From: Siphonodentalium dalli
Taxonomy: Eukaryota > Mollusca > Scaphopoda > Gadilida > Siphonodentaliidae
Assembly (NCBI GenBank): GCA_032622095.1
Contig: CP136066.1
Coordinates: 60,606,609 to 60,670,608, forward strand
Length of the DNA: 64,000 bases
Direction: 5' to 3'
The notes below the pieces were generated by a model. It was given only the letters and a program-made list of their open reading frames with translations, was not told the origin of the DNA and made no database searches. Shown here piece by piece: positions 13,001-22,002 of this stretch. Numbering within the stretch: the first letter of the stretch is position 1; every line of letters begins with the position of its first letter. Made by a program: the position numbers and the translations under genes.

Positions 13001-14624
13001 GATGCTAGCCCACCTTACAGAATAGCATCACTACATTCACCCTTTTGGGACATCAGACACATTAAATTCACGCTTGGCTGTTTCAATATTATTTTCTTAA
13101 CCACTTATCTATGTGAACTCATTATACCTTATTATGGACAAAAAAGTGGTGGGGTATATTGGATTTAAACTTTTGGTCTGTCGGAGTGTTCTTCCATCCA
13201 TTGTTCTGTCCATCCATCCATCAACAATTGTTTTCTTCTCGAGATCTATATGAATTCCCTACCTGTATGTGACTCACATTCAGATTTGTTCAAATAAGTT
13301 CATCAGGTCAAATAGGAGGGATGCCAGGGCCATAACGTTTTCCCTCCATAGTAATTCTAACAACTATTACTAATCAAGAACCATCAAGTCTATTTAGCTT
13401 ATATTTGTGTATGCAGGGTCCTTGGGTGCCATGTTTAGATCTGTTCCAATGGGGTCCTTTTTGGAAAATCAATTAACTTCAACTCTTAAAAGCGAATGTT
13501 TATAATTATAAGATGAATAGATATCAGAGATGGGGATTCATGTTTGTTCAAATAGGGGCAGAGACCCCACCCACACTACCTGTATCTATGCTGTACGCTA
13601 CTGGTACATGCATAATAAGATAATGTCATATTCTTGCAGGGATGTCTCCACAGTGTTGGGGAGGTGATTTACAGATTTGTTCAATGAAATGTAATTTTTG
13701 AGCTCACCTGAGATGAAGCTATCGTCATCACTTCTCATCTGGCACCTGTTCATCTTTCTGTCCGTCCATCAATCTGTCAACAATTCTGTGAACATCTTCT
13801 CTAGATCATAAGACTGAATGGGTTCATATTTGGTGTGGATTTTCCCTAGATGACTCACATTCAGATTTGTTCAAATGAGGTCACTCTTTCAAATGGTTGT
13901 GAAGCCAGGGCCATAACTCTTGCCCTCCATAGTAATTTTTAAAAACGACTTCTTCTCATCTACCATCAGGTATAGGGTGGGACCAGAGACATAACTGTAT
14001 GCCTCTATAGTAATACTTAAAATGTCTTCTCAAGAGAGGTTGGACTATTTAGCTTACATATAGTATGGAGGATCCTTTAGTGACTGAGATTCAGATTTGT
14101 TAACATGAGGCAACCTGTTAAGAAATGACGGGGCTATGGGAACTTAACACTTTTGTGTCTAATAAAATCATTAAAATACAAAATTCATTGAAACATCTAC
14201 CTTGGAACTACCTGACTGATTAATCTGACATACATATAATCAGTAGCGTACAGTTGGTACATGAAGCCTCTCTATCCACATATTCTGTTTAGATCTACTT
14301 CTTTTAAAGTGATTATGAAAAGTTTATGGTTATGGTCTCCAAAGTCCCAGTCTTATCAGTCTTTGCAGTCTGGTGAGCGACCCCACAGTCTTTGACTGTC
14401 TTGTATTTTTGGGCAATTAATAGATTCTGATAACTGAAGCAGCATTTATAAAAATGTTGTTGTTGTTGGAATCTGATTATATGGGACCATCGAATCGGAT
14501 TGAGTACCTTTAATTTCTCTTTACAGCACCATCCAATATTACAAACGTGGAAAGAAAAGAAAAATTAGCTCCGAAACGATCACTAAACCTGGAAGATTAT
14601 AAAAAACGGCGAGGATTAATATAA
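978..14624 (+). CDS. Unrecognised protein, last three coding exons (3' end of gene)
   Basis: Join of 978-1034, 5710-5821 and 14527-14624. Each exon has an AG acceptor, the first two have GTGAGT donors, and phases agree (0, then 1), giving about 88 residues to a TAA stop. The segment is charged and probably disordered: a KEEQTQPSK stretch, an acidic LFDVHNFDIKIDLDVPT stretch, and a basic tail ending SLNLEDYKKRRGLI. I do not recognise the family. The tail could be a short binding motif, but that is a guess. Upstream exons lie before the window. The gene converges on MCM8. The first intron carries a transposon holding a copy of part of the second exon (see 4794-5488). Confidence 0.75.
1131..1547 (+). 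mobile_element. piggyBac-like palindromic MITE (family A), TTAA-flanked
   Basis: TTAA, then CCCTTTACCCAACAGAACGG ... GTTGGGTAAAGGG, then TTAA. Inside are two large palindromes in opposite orientation (arms CCAATGCATTCTCTTATATA) separated by an AT-rich spacer. In this copy the first palindrome has lost its centre and is a perfect 38-bp palindrome (1157-1194). TTAA target and CCC ends fit piggyBac-type elements. Confidence 0.8.
1885..2098. mobile_element. Foldback MITE with TA target duplication (family M)
   Basis: Near-perfect palindrome of about 214 bp, ends CAGTAATG...CATTACTG, flanked by TA. The arms carry ACCACAGCAGAATTATGGGT and ATATTTCCGACTAAATCC. TA target and short length fit a Tc1/mariner-type non-autonomous element. 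Confidence 0.8.
2109..2698. other. No recognisable feature
   Basis: AT-rich intronic DNA of the plus-strand gene; no exon, repeat structure or RNA gene recognised. Confidence 0.5.
2699..3140 (+). repeat. Dispersed repeat N, short copy
   Basis: Begins TACTAGCAGTTAGCCCGCCA and ends near TTTTCGAGTCTATAAAGGAT. A longer copy lies at 44603-45435. The short copy lacks the GGTCAAGGTCA-rich middle. No coding capacity. Confidence 0.65.
3572..3718. repeat. Imperfect inverted repeat, arms about 65 bp
   Basis: AATCTACAACTCGTCC... pairs with ...GGACTCGTTGTAGATCC. Both arms contain the phrase TTTATAG-C-GAATTTACAAAA-CTCGTCCAG with small changes. Foldback element or transposon remnant. Confidence 0.65.
3970..4361 (+). 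mobile_element. piggyBac-like palindromic MITE, family A
   Basis: Full copy, TTAA on both sides, CCCTTTACCCAACAG to GTTGGGTAAAGGG. Both internal palindromes are intact, with GCGAGTCGACC / GGTCGCCTCGC near their centres. Confidence 0.85.
4362..4785. other. No recognisable feature
   Basis: Intronic DNA with a short repeated phrase (CGCAGCGTCTGCG near 4693 and 4760). No exon seen. Confidence 0.4.
4794..5488. mobile_element. hAT-like MITE carrying a captured host exon-intron fragment
   Basis: Ends CAAGCCTTGAAATAG and CTATTTCAAGGCTT; AATAAGAG lies at both flanks (4786-4793 and 5489-5496). The left hairpin ends at about 4917 and the right hairpin starts at 5367. Between them, where other copies have only a spacer of about 10 bp, 4918-5365 is a copy of 5766-6213 with three substitutions and no gaps. 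The insert holds the last 56 nt of exon B, its GTGAGT donor, intron, and part of a family A MITE. Confidence 0.88.
4918..5365 (+). repeat. 448-bp direct duplicate of 5766-6213 inside a MITE
   Basis: Constant offset of 848 bp, three differences seen (about 99.3% identity). It begins inside exon B (at DLFDVHNF) without the acceptor, and ends inside the first palindrome of the family A MITE. The copy at 5766 has the complete exon and palindrome, so it is the source. Confidence 0.9.
5710..5821 (+). CDS. Exon B of the unrecognised gene
   Basis: 112 nt. Acceptor TATTTGCAG, donor C|GTGAGT. It encodes 37 residues beginning ALDGKTSKGPIEVVEK and ending DIKIDLDVPT, leaving one base for the next codon. 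Bases 5766-5821, with the donor and following intron to 6213, are duplicated at 4918-5365. Confidence 0.75.
6167..6536 (+). mobile_element. piggyBac-like palindromic MITE, family A, damaged left end
   Basis: The right end is intact (GTTGGGTAAAGGG, then TTAA). At the left end CCCTTT has become TGGTGC. The second palindrome is shortened at its left edge. It is followed by another TTAA-type end, GGTTAATGCTGCACCGGC to CATGAAAGGGTTAA (6537-6575). Confidence 0.7.
6600..6960. repeat. One arm of foldback family K
   Basis: Contains the family K phrases CGAGGAACCCACC, CAAAGCTCAGAGTTA and GATGGATAACTCTAAAATCA, shared with 21009-21451, 41541-41953 and 42351-42650. The second arm is missing. Confidence 0.6.
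6957..7600 (+). repeat. Dispersed AGCTCACCTGAG repeat
   Basis: Begins TTTAGCTCACCTGAGACGAA, with the CCGTCCGTC run, AACAATTCTTTAAACATCTTC and two copies of GGGTTCATATTTGGTRTGA-type phrases. Related copies at 13697 and 24259. This repeat style is frequent in molluscan genomes in my experience. Confidence 0.65.
7857..11080. repeat. Element with internal tandem array of about 160-bp units (18 units)
   Basis: Outer ends carry AGCTCAACTTT at the left and AAGTTGAGCT at the right. Inside, TAGCACGGGC recurs at about 8098, 8253, 8415, 8568, 8732, 8898, 9062, 9217, 9380, 9544, 9699, 9864, 10018, 10183, 10347, 10511, 10665 and 10830, spaced 153-166 bp. Units are of two kinds: A (TTTCAAAATTTAATCCATTA) and B (TTTTACTCTTTGTATGACTA). 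Each holds a near-palindrome ATGGCCGCCAGCAGCCAT. Open frames here are by-products of the units. Confidence 0.85.
11081..12640. other. Intronic DNA; poly-C run and short repeats only
   Basis: Holds a repeated phrase ATGCACGGGATTxCATGGATGAAACTA (near 11240 and 11350), a run of about 25 C (11645-11668), and a TA repeat (12186-12200). No exon or RNA gene recognised. Confidence 0.5.
12655..13075. mobile_element. Decayed longer member of the GCAGAATGAGG MITE family
   Basis: Left hairpin AGAATGAGGTTCCCAGAGGG..., then the internal segment (GGCTTCATCTTCTGGGAAG, AATTGAGGTGTCAAATGGG), then the right hairpin. Many substitutions; ends eroded. Confidence 0.65.
13697..14180 (+). repeat. Dispersed AGCTCACCTGAG repeat, second copy
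   Basis: Starts GAGCTCACCTGAGATGAAGC and repeats CAGATTTGTTCAAATGAGG and GCCATAACTCTTGCCCTCCA. A diverged related stretch precedes it (13180-13600). Confidence 0.6.
14459..14517. repeat. Family K foldback end next to terminal exon
   Basis: TTGTTGTTGGAATCTGATTA... GGATTGAGTACCT then TTAA. This is the right end of family K, ending about 10 bp before the exon C acceptor. Confidence 0.7.
14527..14624 (+). CDS. Terminal exon C of the unrecognised gene
   Basis: 98 nt. Acceptor TCTCTTTACAG at 14516-14526. The first two bases complete a proline codon begun in exon B. The exon runs through PSNITNVERKEKLAPKR and SLNLEDYKKRRGLI to TAA at 14622-14624. A foldback transposon end (AGTACCT then TTAA) lies about 10 bp upstream of the acceptor, so part of its pyrimidine tract abuts transposon sequence. 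An AATAAATAAA string near 15548 is a possible distant polyadenylation signal. Confidence 0.75.
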
Positions 14625-14749
14625 TCTGAAGCGATCACCATAGAAACCTCATATCATAACATGGAGAGTATGTCTTATGTATGCATGTGTCCCGTCCAAG
14701 TTATATCTGACCCCATCCTTTATATTCATGTATAATCTTAACCTTTGGC

Positions 14750-14955
14750 CAAGCCTTGAAATAGGGTGTCTGTCATTTGCAGAATGAGATCCCCAGAGGG
14801 TGAATTTAGTGATGCTACCCCGCATAGCAGAATGAGGTTCCCAGAGGGTGAATTTGGTGATGCTAGCCCGCTATGCGGGGTAGCATCACTAAATTCAAAA
14901 TTCACCCTCTGGGGACCTCATTCTGCAAATGACAGACACCCTATTTCAAGGCTTG
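14750..14955. mobile_element. hAT-like double-hairpin MITE with CCTTTGGC duplication
   Basis: Ends CAAGCCTTGAAATAG and CTATTTCAAGGCTTG. CCTTTGGC is repeated exactly at 14742-14749 and 14956-14963. It lies in the putative 3' untranslated region, 126 bp after the stop codon of the plus-strand gene. Confidence 0.88.
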
Positions 14956-15339
14956 CCTTTGGCAGGTGAGTATACGTGTCAACAGTATTTAAAGCACAAA
15001 ATCAAATGTAATATTAAAACAATATACATCCACATTATATCCATTATAAGTTTCCTTTTAGGAGGTAATTTTTCGAAGTTATGTTCACCGTAACATAATA
15101 TTACCTTACATCTACCTTAATGGCATTAATATCATTCCACCTGCCAACCGTACAGCGACATAAATGTTGTTCTACCCACCAAAGGGTTAATCCATAATTT
15201 TAAAATTTTCAGAATTTGAGAATTACTGGAATATTACCTTGAATGTGATAAATGACCATTCAGCCCCCGACCATTCAGCACCTGGAAGGGGTCATGGGGT
15301 GTTGAATTTCAGTATTACTTGCATTGCTCACTGATTTAT

Positions 15340-15530
15340 TCTCGTGTAATAATAACTCCGTTCGGAATTTAACAATGACCCCGCTCGGTATTTAAAAACG
15401 ACCCTGCTCGGAATTTAATAACGACCCCGCTTGGAATTTAAAGATCCCGCTCGGAATTTAATAATGACCTCGCTAGGAACTTAAAGACCACGCTCGGAAT
15501 TTAATAACGACCCCGCTTGAAATTGACAAT
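15340..15530. repeat. Degenerate minisatellite, unit about 27 bp
   Basis: About seven copies of CGGAATTTAATAACGACCCCGCT-like units (never identical; split here as CGGAATTTAATAACGACC and CCGCT). Confidence 0.75.
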
Positions 15531-15614
15531 CTTGAAATATTGCCAATAAATAAACTTGAATTTCATAATTGTTGAGAAATGAACTTGAACTTCTCATTTC
15601 TGTCCTGTGTTAAC

Positions 15615-15935
15615 AAAGCTTGAAACAGTGTGTCTGTCATTTGCACAGCAGGCTAGCATCACTAAATTCACCCTTTGGGGACCTCATTCTGCTTAGGCCT
15701 CATCTTCTGGGAAGTATCTATAGTCTCAAATTAACATTTGTTTTAGTTACTTTTTCCCTTCTGTTGAGTTTATAAATCCCCAAATATGCAGAAGATAAAT
15801 TGCATAATCGAGGTGACTGATGGGTGAACATCACCAACTTCAACTGGGGAATTTTAGTCTGATCCTAAGTCTCCCATAGCAGTTGAGGCCTAAGCAGAAT
15901 GAGGTCCCCAGAGGGTGAATTTGGTGACGTTAGCC
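15615..15935. mobile_element. Incomplete GCAGAATGAGG-family MITE
   Basis: Starts AAGCTTGAAACAGTGTGTCT, lacks most of the left hairpin, keeps the internal segment (CATCTTCTGGGAAGTATCTA, GAGGTGACTGATGGGTG), and breaks off in the right hairpin near 15935. Confidence 0.6.
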
Positions 15936-16361
15936 CATTTGGAAGGATCATGTCATCAATAATACGGACGGGCTTATTTATGTATTGTAAAGTGCTCATT
16001 GAACTTAAAACCTGAATTCCATGTAATCATGTTTCTATCTGTTTAGGGCTCTAAATTTGGATCATTTTAATATCAATTATTCTCTTCCTTCAACATCTTA
16101 ATATATCAGAACTCAGCGTATCCCATTGGGAGCCCAACAGATTGAAGTAGATGACACTCAGAATATCTACCAGAGCTCACCAGTCATACTTCCTTTCTGA
16201 TTGTCACCGGCTGGGTACTAGTCTGGTTTTCTATATTTAGTGCTGGTTTTTCCAGCCAAATTGGTGGAACTGATCGCCCTAATGTCAAATTTCCTTTGAG
16301 AACAATTCCCAAACTAAAATCTTATTGACGGAATGGAGAATAAGAATGGTAATTTTAACCC

Positions 16362-16597
16362 TTTGAGTGCCAGGGGCCGATCTCATCGGCCCTAAACCTA
16401 CAGAATAAGTCTTAAAGAATATAAGAATAAATTATTAAAATTGTAAAAAATTGTAAAAAAAAAAAAAAAAAAAAAATTGTTAGGCCAATGCATTCTCTTA
16501 TATATTCGAGGCTACCTATGGTCGACTCGCATATATAAGAGAATGCATTGGCACAGGGTATATGGGTTGATACAAAAATCGACCTGGCACCTAAAGG
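16362..16597. mobile_element. TTAA-flanked palindromic MITE, variant ends
   Basis: TTAA, CCCTTTGAGTGCCAGGGGCC ... CCTGGCACCTAAAGGG, TTAA. Only one palindrome (16482-16554) is kept; a run of about 22 A precedes it. The palindrome is the same as in family A although the ends differ. Confidence 0.7.
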
Positions 16598-16599
16598 GT

Positions 16600-17478
16600 T
16601 AATGATGATTTTCGCATGCTACTCAGTAAAATGGCAGCAATTAGAACTCTTGTGTTTGACTTGACAGATGTTTACCATGCATGTTGTCATCCATGTGGGT
16701 TTATATTTTTGTGTTAATAAAATAATCGAAGAACCAGATCACACCGTTTTGAGATATAATTCTTCGGTTTTAGTGGGACTTTTCAAACTTAAGGTACTAA
16801 TTACATAAACTTGGTTCAATATTTTGTGTGTTTTTAAGGGCTTTTATAAGTGGCTCTGTTCGCTTAGTATATATATTAATAAAATTATATTAATATCGCG
16901 AAAGTCCACCACCAAATGTGGGTAAAATGTCGCTGGTAGCAGCGGTCTTATCGAGTCAAGGGAGATAAACCCTGCATCGAGTTTTGTGTGGGGCCCAATT
17001 ACAGATTGCTCATTCAGTTTGACCATGCAGAATTAATTTCCCCAAATTTCCTTAATTTTAATCGGTTCAAAATAATTGCAGGATATTTTTTACACAAACA
17101 TGAACAGAAGTGAGTTCAGATTTCTGATTAATTACCATTAACTACAGAATGTACGAACATGTATTAAAAAGTGACTACATACGACTCAGTTGAAATTGTG
17201 TCATTGTTACATGATTGGGCGATTTTTGACGATATAAATTTACATAGAATTTATTAACTAAATTTTTGGGGACAGGGAAATATAGCCCATGGGCAAATGA
17301 AATTAGAACTAGGGCTAGCTGATGTGGGAGTGGATTGCTTCGTTGGCACTTGCCCCAGAAAAAAAAACATAAATTGTGCATGCAGAAATTTTGGCCTGAG
17401 AAACAGGAAACGATGTAATAAAATATTGATAATGAAATGATAGGCAGAGGTGGCCACAAAGAAATATATCGATCATTT
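16600..17478. other. No recognisable feature
   Basis: Intergenic AT-rich DNA. The longest open frames here show no family resemblance and run into MITE sequence. Confidence 0.45.
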
Positions 17479-18308
17479 GCAAGCCTGAGTTTAGTGTGCC
17501 TGTCATTTGCAGAATGAGGTCCCCAGAGGGTGAAATTAGTGATGCCATCCCGCACAGCGGGCTAGTATCACCAAATTCATCCTATTTGGACTTCATTCTT
17601 CATGGCCTCATCTGCTATGGGAGACATAGACTCAGATTGAAGTTCCCAAATGGTGAATATTTTGATGTACACCAATTAGGAACCTCGATTATGCAATGTG
17701 TCGTCTGCCAATTTGGGGATATGGAGAAACTAAACTAAAAAAAAATAGAATCTAAGTTTCTATAGAATTTTATAATAAAGAAACTTTCCAGAGAAGATGA
17801 GGCCTAAGCAGAATGAGGTCCTGAGAGAGTGATGCTAGCCCACTATTCAGGATAGCGTCACTTAACCCTTTACCCAACAAACCGGCCAAAACCGGCCAAA
17901 TAAAGCTTCAACAGCCAAAAATATCTTCGGTCTGTCTCAATAGAACCATACAAATATGGATATCATTGGAACCGGCTCCTTGACCACATTGTGATAGTTA
18001 CAGTTATGCCCTGTGCCAATGCATTCTCTTATATATGCGAGTCGACCATAGGTCGCCTCGCATATATAAGAGAATGCATTGGCCTAAAAAAAATCTTTTT
18101 TAACACTTTTTACCATTTTTTCTTACATTCTTTAACAATTTTATAATTTTTAATGTGTTAAGCCAATGCATTCTCTTATATATGCGAGGCGACCTATGGT
18201 CGACTCGCATATATAAGAGAATGCATTGGCACAGGGCCGTTCTGTTGGGTAAAGAATTCACCCTCTAGGGACCTCATTCTGCAAATGACCGGCACCTCAT
18301 TCTCAGGC
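17479..18308. mobile_element. Longer GCAGAATGAGG-family MITE split by a family A MITE
   Basis: Left end GCAAGCCTGAGTTTAGTGTG; right end GGCACCTCATTCTCAGGCCT. The usual phrase GCGTCACTAAATTCACCC is interrupted after GCGTCAC by a TTAA and a family A element (17866-18254). Dating order: hAT-like element first, piggyBac-like second. Confidence 0.75.
17866..18254 (-). mobile_element. piggyBac-like palindromic MITE, family A (nested)
   Basis: Reverse copy. TTAA then CCCTTTACCCAACAAACCGG at the left; at the right GTTGGGTAAAG joins AATTCACCC directly, so GGTTA was lost at the junction. Confidence 0.8.
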
Positions 18309-18394
18309 CTGGTTATATGCCACCTTTGTTACGATGTGAGTGTCACATGTTGTTTGTATTGTATTATTGAGATGAAATAAGCGTTTGTTGTGTA

Positions 18395-18527
18395 CAGTAA
18401 GGCCCTAAATAATCGACTCACTGAGAGCTTTCCGATGAATGGCAACAAGCCATATTTCCGACTAAATCCTGAAGAATTACCCATAATTCTGCTGTGGTTA
18501 AGGAGTCGATTATGTAGGGCATTACTG
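18395..18527. mobile_element. Family M foldback MITE, internally shortened
   Basis: TA CAGTAAGGCCC ... GGGCATTACTG TA. One arm has lost the CACAGCAGAATTATGG part, so the arms are unequal. Confidence 0.75.
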
Positions 18528-18755
18528 TAAATCAGGTTTGTGCTTGTCATCGTACTAGTTTGAATACTTTACATTCAATTTTCCTTCCTCAATAGAAAAT
18601 AGTTTCATTCTTGTAAAAAAAGTTTATTTATTGTTATAAATATGAGATAAAGATGTGTTCCAAGACAAAACTTACAACAGAAACATTTCAATTCAATGAC
18701 GAGATTCTATTGAATAAATGGCTTTTACACAAATAGGTGTGGAACAATATCTTAA

Positions 18756-19198
18756 CCCTTCCATGACTGGAGCTTCCGGATATTTTGTGAAAACCCTGTG
18801 CCAATGTATTCTCTTATATATGCGAGTCGACCATAGGTCGCCTCGCATATATAAGAGAATACATTGGCCTAACAATTTTTTATCATTTTTTTTTAATAAA
18901 TGTTTCTTACAATTTTTAGGACATAAAATAAAAAACATCCATTACCCTGCAGGGAGCCCCACACATATATAGAAGCATATAGAAGAGTGTCGTCTGCTCA
19001 TGTTTGTCCGGGGCTCTGTATGGGTTAAATTATAAAATTGTTAAAGAATACAAGAAAAAATTATTAAAATTGTTAGGACAATGCATTCTCTTATATATGC
19101 GAGGCGACCTATGGTCGACTCGCATATATAAGAGAATGCATTGGCACAGGGTAAAAAAATCCCGACTTACGACTGGATTTGATATGGTGGGTCACATA
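18756..19198. mobile_element. Chimeric palindromic MITE: family C left end, family B right end
   Basis: The left end is CCCTTCCATGACTGGAGC after TTAA (family C). The right end is CCCGACTTACGACTGGATTT then GGTGGGTCACATA (family B). The two palindromes and the segment with GAGCCCCACACATATATAG match family B copies at 40911 and 51355. Confidence 0.75.
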
Positions 19199-19453
19199 TA
19201 CGCGAGTCTCCCATAGGGAGCTTCACATATATAAAGAGAATACATTTGCCATAAAGGCCCACTTAATTAGTCACCGATTATTTTTATTATAGTGACTTGG
19301 TTTACGGTTTTAATAACAATCTATGCCATAAAATATGATTAAAATACTATAATTCATCACCATTTGAAACATCTGTGTCTCAGAAGATGCCCATAGAGAA
19401 ATAGAACAGCTGAAAGATTCCCCCCGTTTTGGCTCCCAGAATGCAAACTAAAG

Positions 19454-19526
19454 ATGAATTTTCAATGGAAGGGGAATAACTCTATCTTTAAGATATAGAG
19501 TTATTCCCCTTCCATTGAAAATAATA
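19454..19526. repeat. Perfect short inverted repeat, arms about 32 bp
   Basis: ATTTTCAATGGAAGGGGAAT followed by AACTCTATCTT and its exact inverse after a 1-3 bp centre. Likely a tiny foldback element. Confidence 0.75.
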
Positions 19527-19766
19527 CACTTTTTATTGAATCTAGATGACAAAAACATGGTAACTGAACAAAAACAACATGTTCACAGTTTATTACACCG
19601 GATAAGTTGATAATATAATGTTTCGGAGCTTCTTGTTTCAAATGCTATATAATATGGCATATATTTTATATCATGTAATCTGGGGGTTCGAAAATAAAGT
19701 GGGCAGTGCATTCTCTTATGTATGCAATCTCTTGTTTCTCACTCCGAAGGCCATATGTTGCTTTAA

Positions 19767-20021
19767 CCCTTTCTCTACTAAATGGATTCTCCCAGTCAGT
19801 TAAAAAATTGTACATAAGGAATGGTCTATTGTTAATTTGGAGGGATGTTGAGGTGATGAAAGCAGATGACAGATAAATAAAAGTGCAGGAGAAGGGAAGG
19901 AGCCATATTTATAGAGGGAAATGTTTAGATAATAAGTTCAACAAACGCTGTGGTCGTTGAACTTATCTGAACATTTCATACAGGCTAACTGCTCATCAAT
20001 GATGATTTAGTATAGAAAGGG
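19767..20021. mobile_element. TTAA-flanked MITE whose right end seeds a tandem array
   Basis: TTAA at 19763-19766, CCCTTTCTCTACTAAAT at the left, ATTTAGTATAGAAAGGG at the right, TTAA at 20022-20025. The ends are inverted copies of each other. Confidence 0.7.
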
Positions 20022-20757
20022 TTAAACTTATTATCTGAACATTTCATACAGGCTAACTGCTCATCAATGATGATTTAGTATAGAAAAGGTTAAACTTATT
20101 ATCTGAACATTTCCTATGGGATAACTACTCGTCAATGATGATTTAGTATAGAAAAGGTTAAACTTATTATCTGAACATTTCCTATGGGATAACTACTCGT
20201 CAATGATGATTTAGTATAGAAAAGGTTAAACTTATTATCTGAACATTTCCTATGGGATAACTACTCGTCAATGATGCTTTAGTATTAGAAATGGTTAAAC
20301 TTATTATCTGAACATTTCCTATGGGATAACTACTCGTCAATGATGCTTTAGTATTAGAAATGGTTAAACTTATTATCTGAACATTTCCTATGGGATAACT
20401 ACTTGTCAATGATGCTTTAGTATAGAAAGAGTTAAACTTATTATCTGAACATTTCCTATGGGATAACTACTCGTCAATGATGCTTTAGTATTAGAAATGG
20501 TTAAACTTATTATCTGAACATTTCCTGTGGGATAACTACTCGTCAATGATGCTTTAGTATAGAAAGAGTTAAACTTATTATCTGAACATTTCCTGTGGGA
20601 TAACTGCTCACCAATGATGCTTTAGTATAGAAAGGGTTAAATTTATTATCTGAACTTTTCCTATGGGATAACTACTCGTCAATGATGCGTTAGTATAGAA
20701 AGGTTTAGACTTATTATCTGAACATTTCCTATGGGATAACAACTCATCATTGATGCT
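19958..20757. repeat. 68-bp tandem array (about 12 units) made of a transposon end
   Basis: Each unit runs TTATTATCTGAACATTTC... to TTTAGTATAGAAAGGGTTAA, i.e. the right terminal 68 bp of the MITE plus TTAA. Spacing is 67-69 bp. Units split into subtypes (GATGATTTAGTATAG and GATGCTTTAGTATTAG). The array ends against the palindrome at 20758. Confidence 0.85.
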
Positions 20758-20787
20758 TTAACCCTTTCAGTGCACTGAAAGGGTTAA
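20758..20787. repeat. 30-bp perfect palindrome of two TTAA-CCCTTT ends back to back
   Basis: TTAA, CCCTTTCAGTG, CACTGAAAGGG, TTAA. It looks like two piggyBac-like ends with nothing between them. Confidence 0.8.
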
Positions 20788-21008
20788 TATAAATGTTTTT
20801 TAATCTTCAGGAACTTGTTTGTTTTATGTATATTTGATGTAATATTGAACTTGAGTGCTATTGTAATTGTCAGTCCTGTCACACATAACTCCCTTGGATA
20901 AATCTAGCTTTTATTTTCAGCCAAAATTGTTATTCTTCATGAAGAATCTTCAGTAATATTAAATTAATTTGAAATTGAATTGCACATTGAAATTACACAT
21001 TTCTTTAA

Positions 21009-21451
21009 AGGTACTCAATCCGATTAAGAACCCCTAAATTACTATTTCTTTGGCTTCGGGGGGTAAAAAATATTTGATTCAAGTCGAGGAACCCACCCAT
21101 CAAAGCTCAGAGTGATCAAATATCGATTTTTGAAGTTTGTTAATTTTTGGAGATGTTGACCAGAACCACGTGCTCAGACAAATTGTGGGTGTAAGATGGA
21201 TAACTCGAAAATCAAGTGGTTATTATTGTTAATAGTAACCACTTGATTTTTGAGTTATCCATCTTACAACTGCAATTTGTACGTTTTAACACGTGGTTCT
21301 GGTCCACATCTCCAAAAATTAACAAACTTCAAAAATCGATATCTGATCATCCGAGCTTTGATGGGTGCGTTCCTCGGCTCGAATCAAATATATTTTACCC
21401 CCAAAGCCAAAGAAATAGTAATTTAGGAGTGTCTAATCGGATTGAGTACCT
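21009..21451. mobile_element. Family K long foldback MITE, TTAA-flanked
   Basis: TTAA, AGGTACTCAATCCGAT ... ATCGGATTGAGTACCT, TTAA. Arms of about 210 bp pair along their length; centre near 21225. It is the only copy here with both arms close to complete. Confidence 0.85.
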
Positions 21452-21589
21452 TTAACATTTATATTTCACACACATCTATAATTGAAATCTGCTGCTGCCA
21501 ATGATTACTCCTCCATCATTGCAATCAATAATATTTTAAAATGTTAAAAAAATAATAAACACTGTTACCCTTTTATAAAAACATCAGGT

Positions 21590-21990
21590 CAGCTATTTCG
21601 TTAAAGATGCAATGTCTGATTTGAGGCGAAGTTAGTCAAAATTCCATAAGCAAATTTACCGCTGACCCAGAAAAATGAAATAATTGCAATTAATGTAATT
21701 TGCCTGGCACAGGCATTGCTAAAAATCGACAAAATCACTCATCAGTCATGTCGAAAACAATCACAAAAGTTCCTAATTGAGAACGCTCTTTATTATCGAC
21801 CACTTTTATGCGATGGAAGCATGGACGCTCTTTATAAAGCTGGTCTATCCAGCTAGATTTGCACCTTATGAGCGACAACTTTCTACGTCAAGTAGAATTG
21901 GGGATGGGCGGTATTTATGTATTTATGGACGGTCATAGGCAAGGCGCACGGTTTTTGGTGACACGGCAATCCCTGAGAAATTAACTATTT
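21590..21990. repeat. Dispersed repeat shared with 52815-52960
   Basis: GATGGGCGGTATTTATGTATTTATGG and CTGGTCTATCCAGCTAGATTTGC-type phrases (cited in part) recur inverted at 52815-52960. ACGCTCTTTA motifs recur here and in other repeats. Confidence 0.5.
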
Positions 21991-22002
21991 TGTTTTAATA
22001 TC

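Noticed and set aside
17175-17555. 126-residue minus-strand frame
   Set aside because: It starts inside a MITE hairpin ([14 protein letters not shown]) and continues in unique AT-rich DNA without recognisable motifs.
20200-20409. 69-residue frame with repeated ASLTSSYPIGNVQIISLT units
   Set aside because: Antisense reading of the 68-bp tandem array; repetition comes from the DNA repeat.
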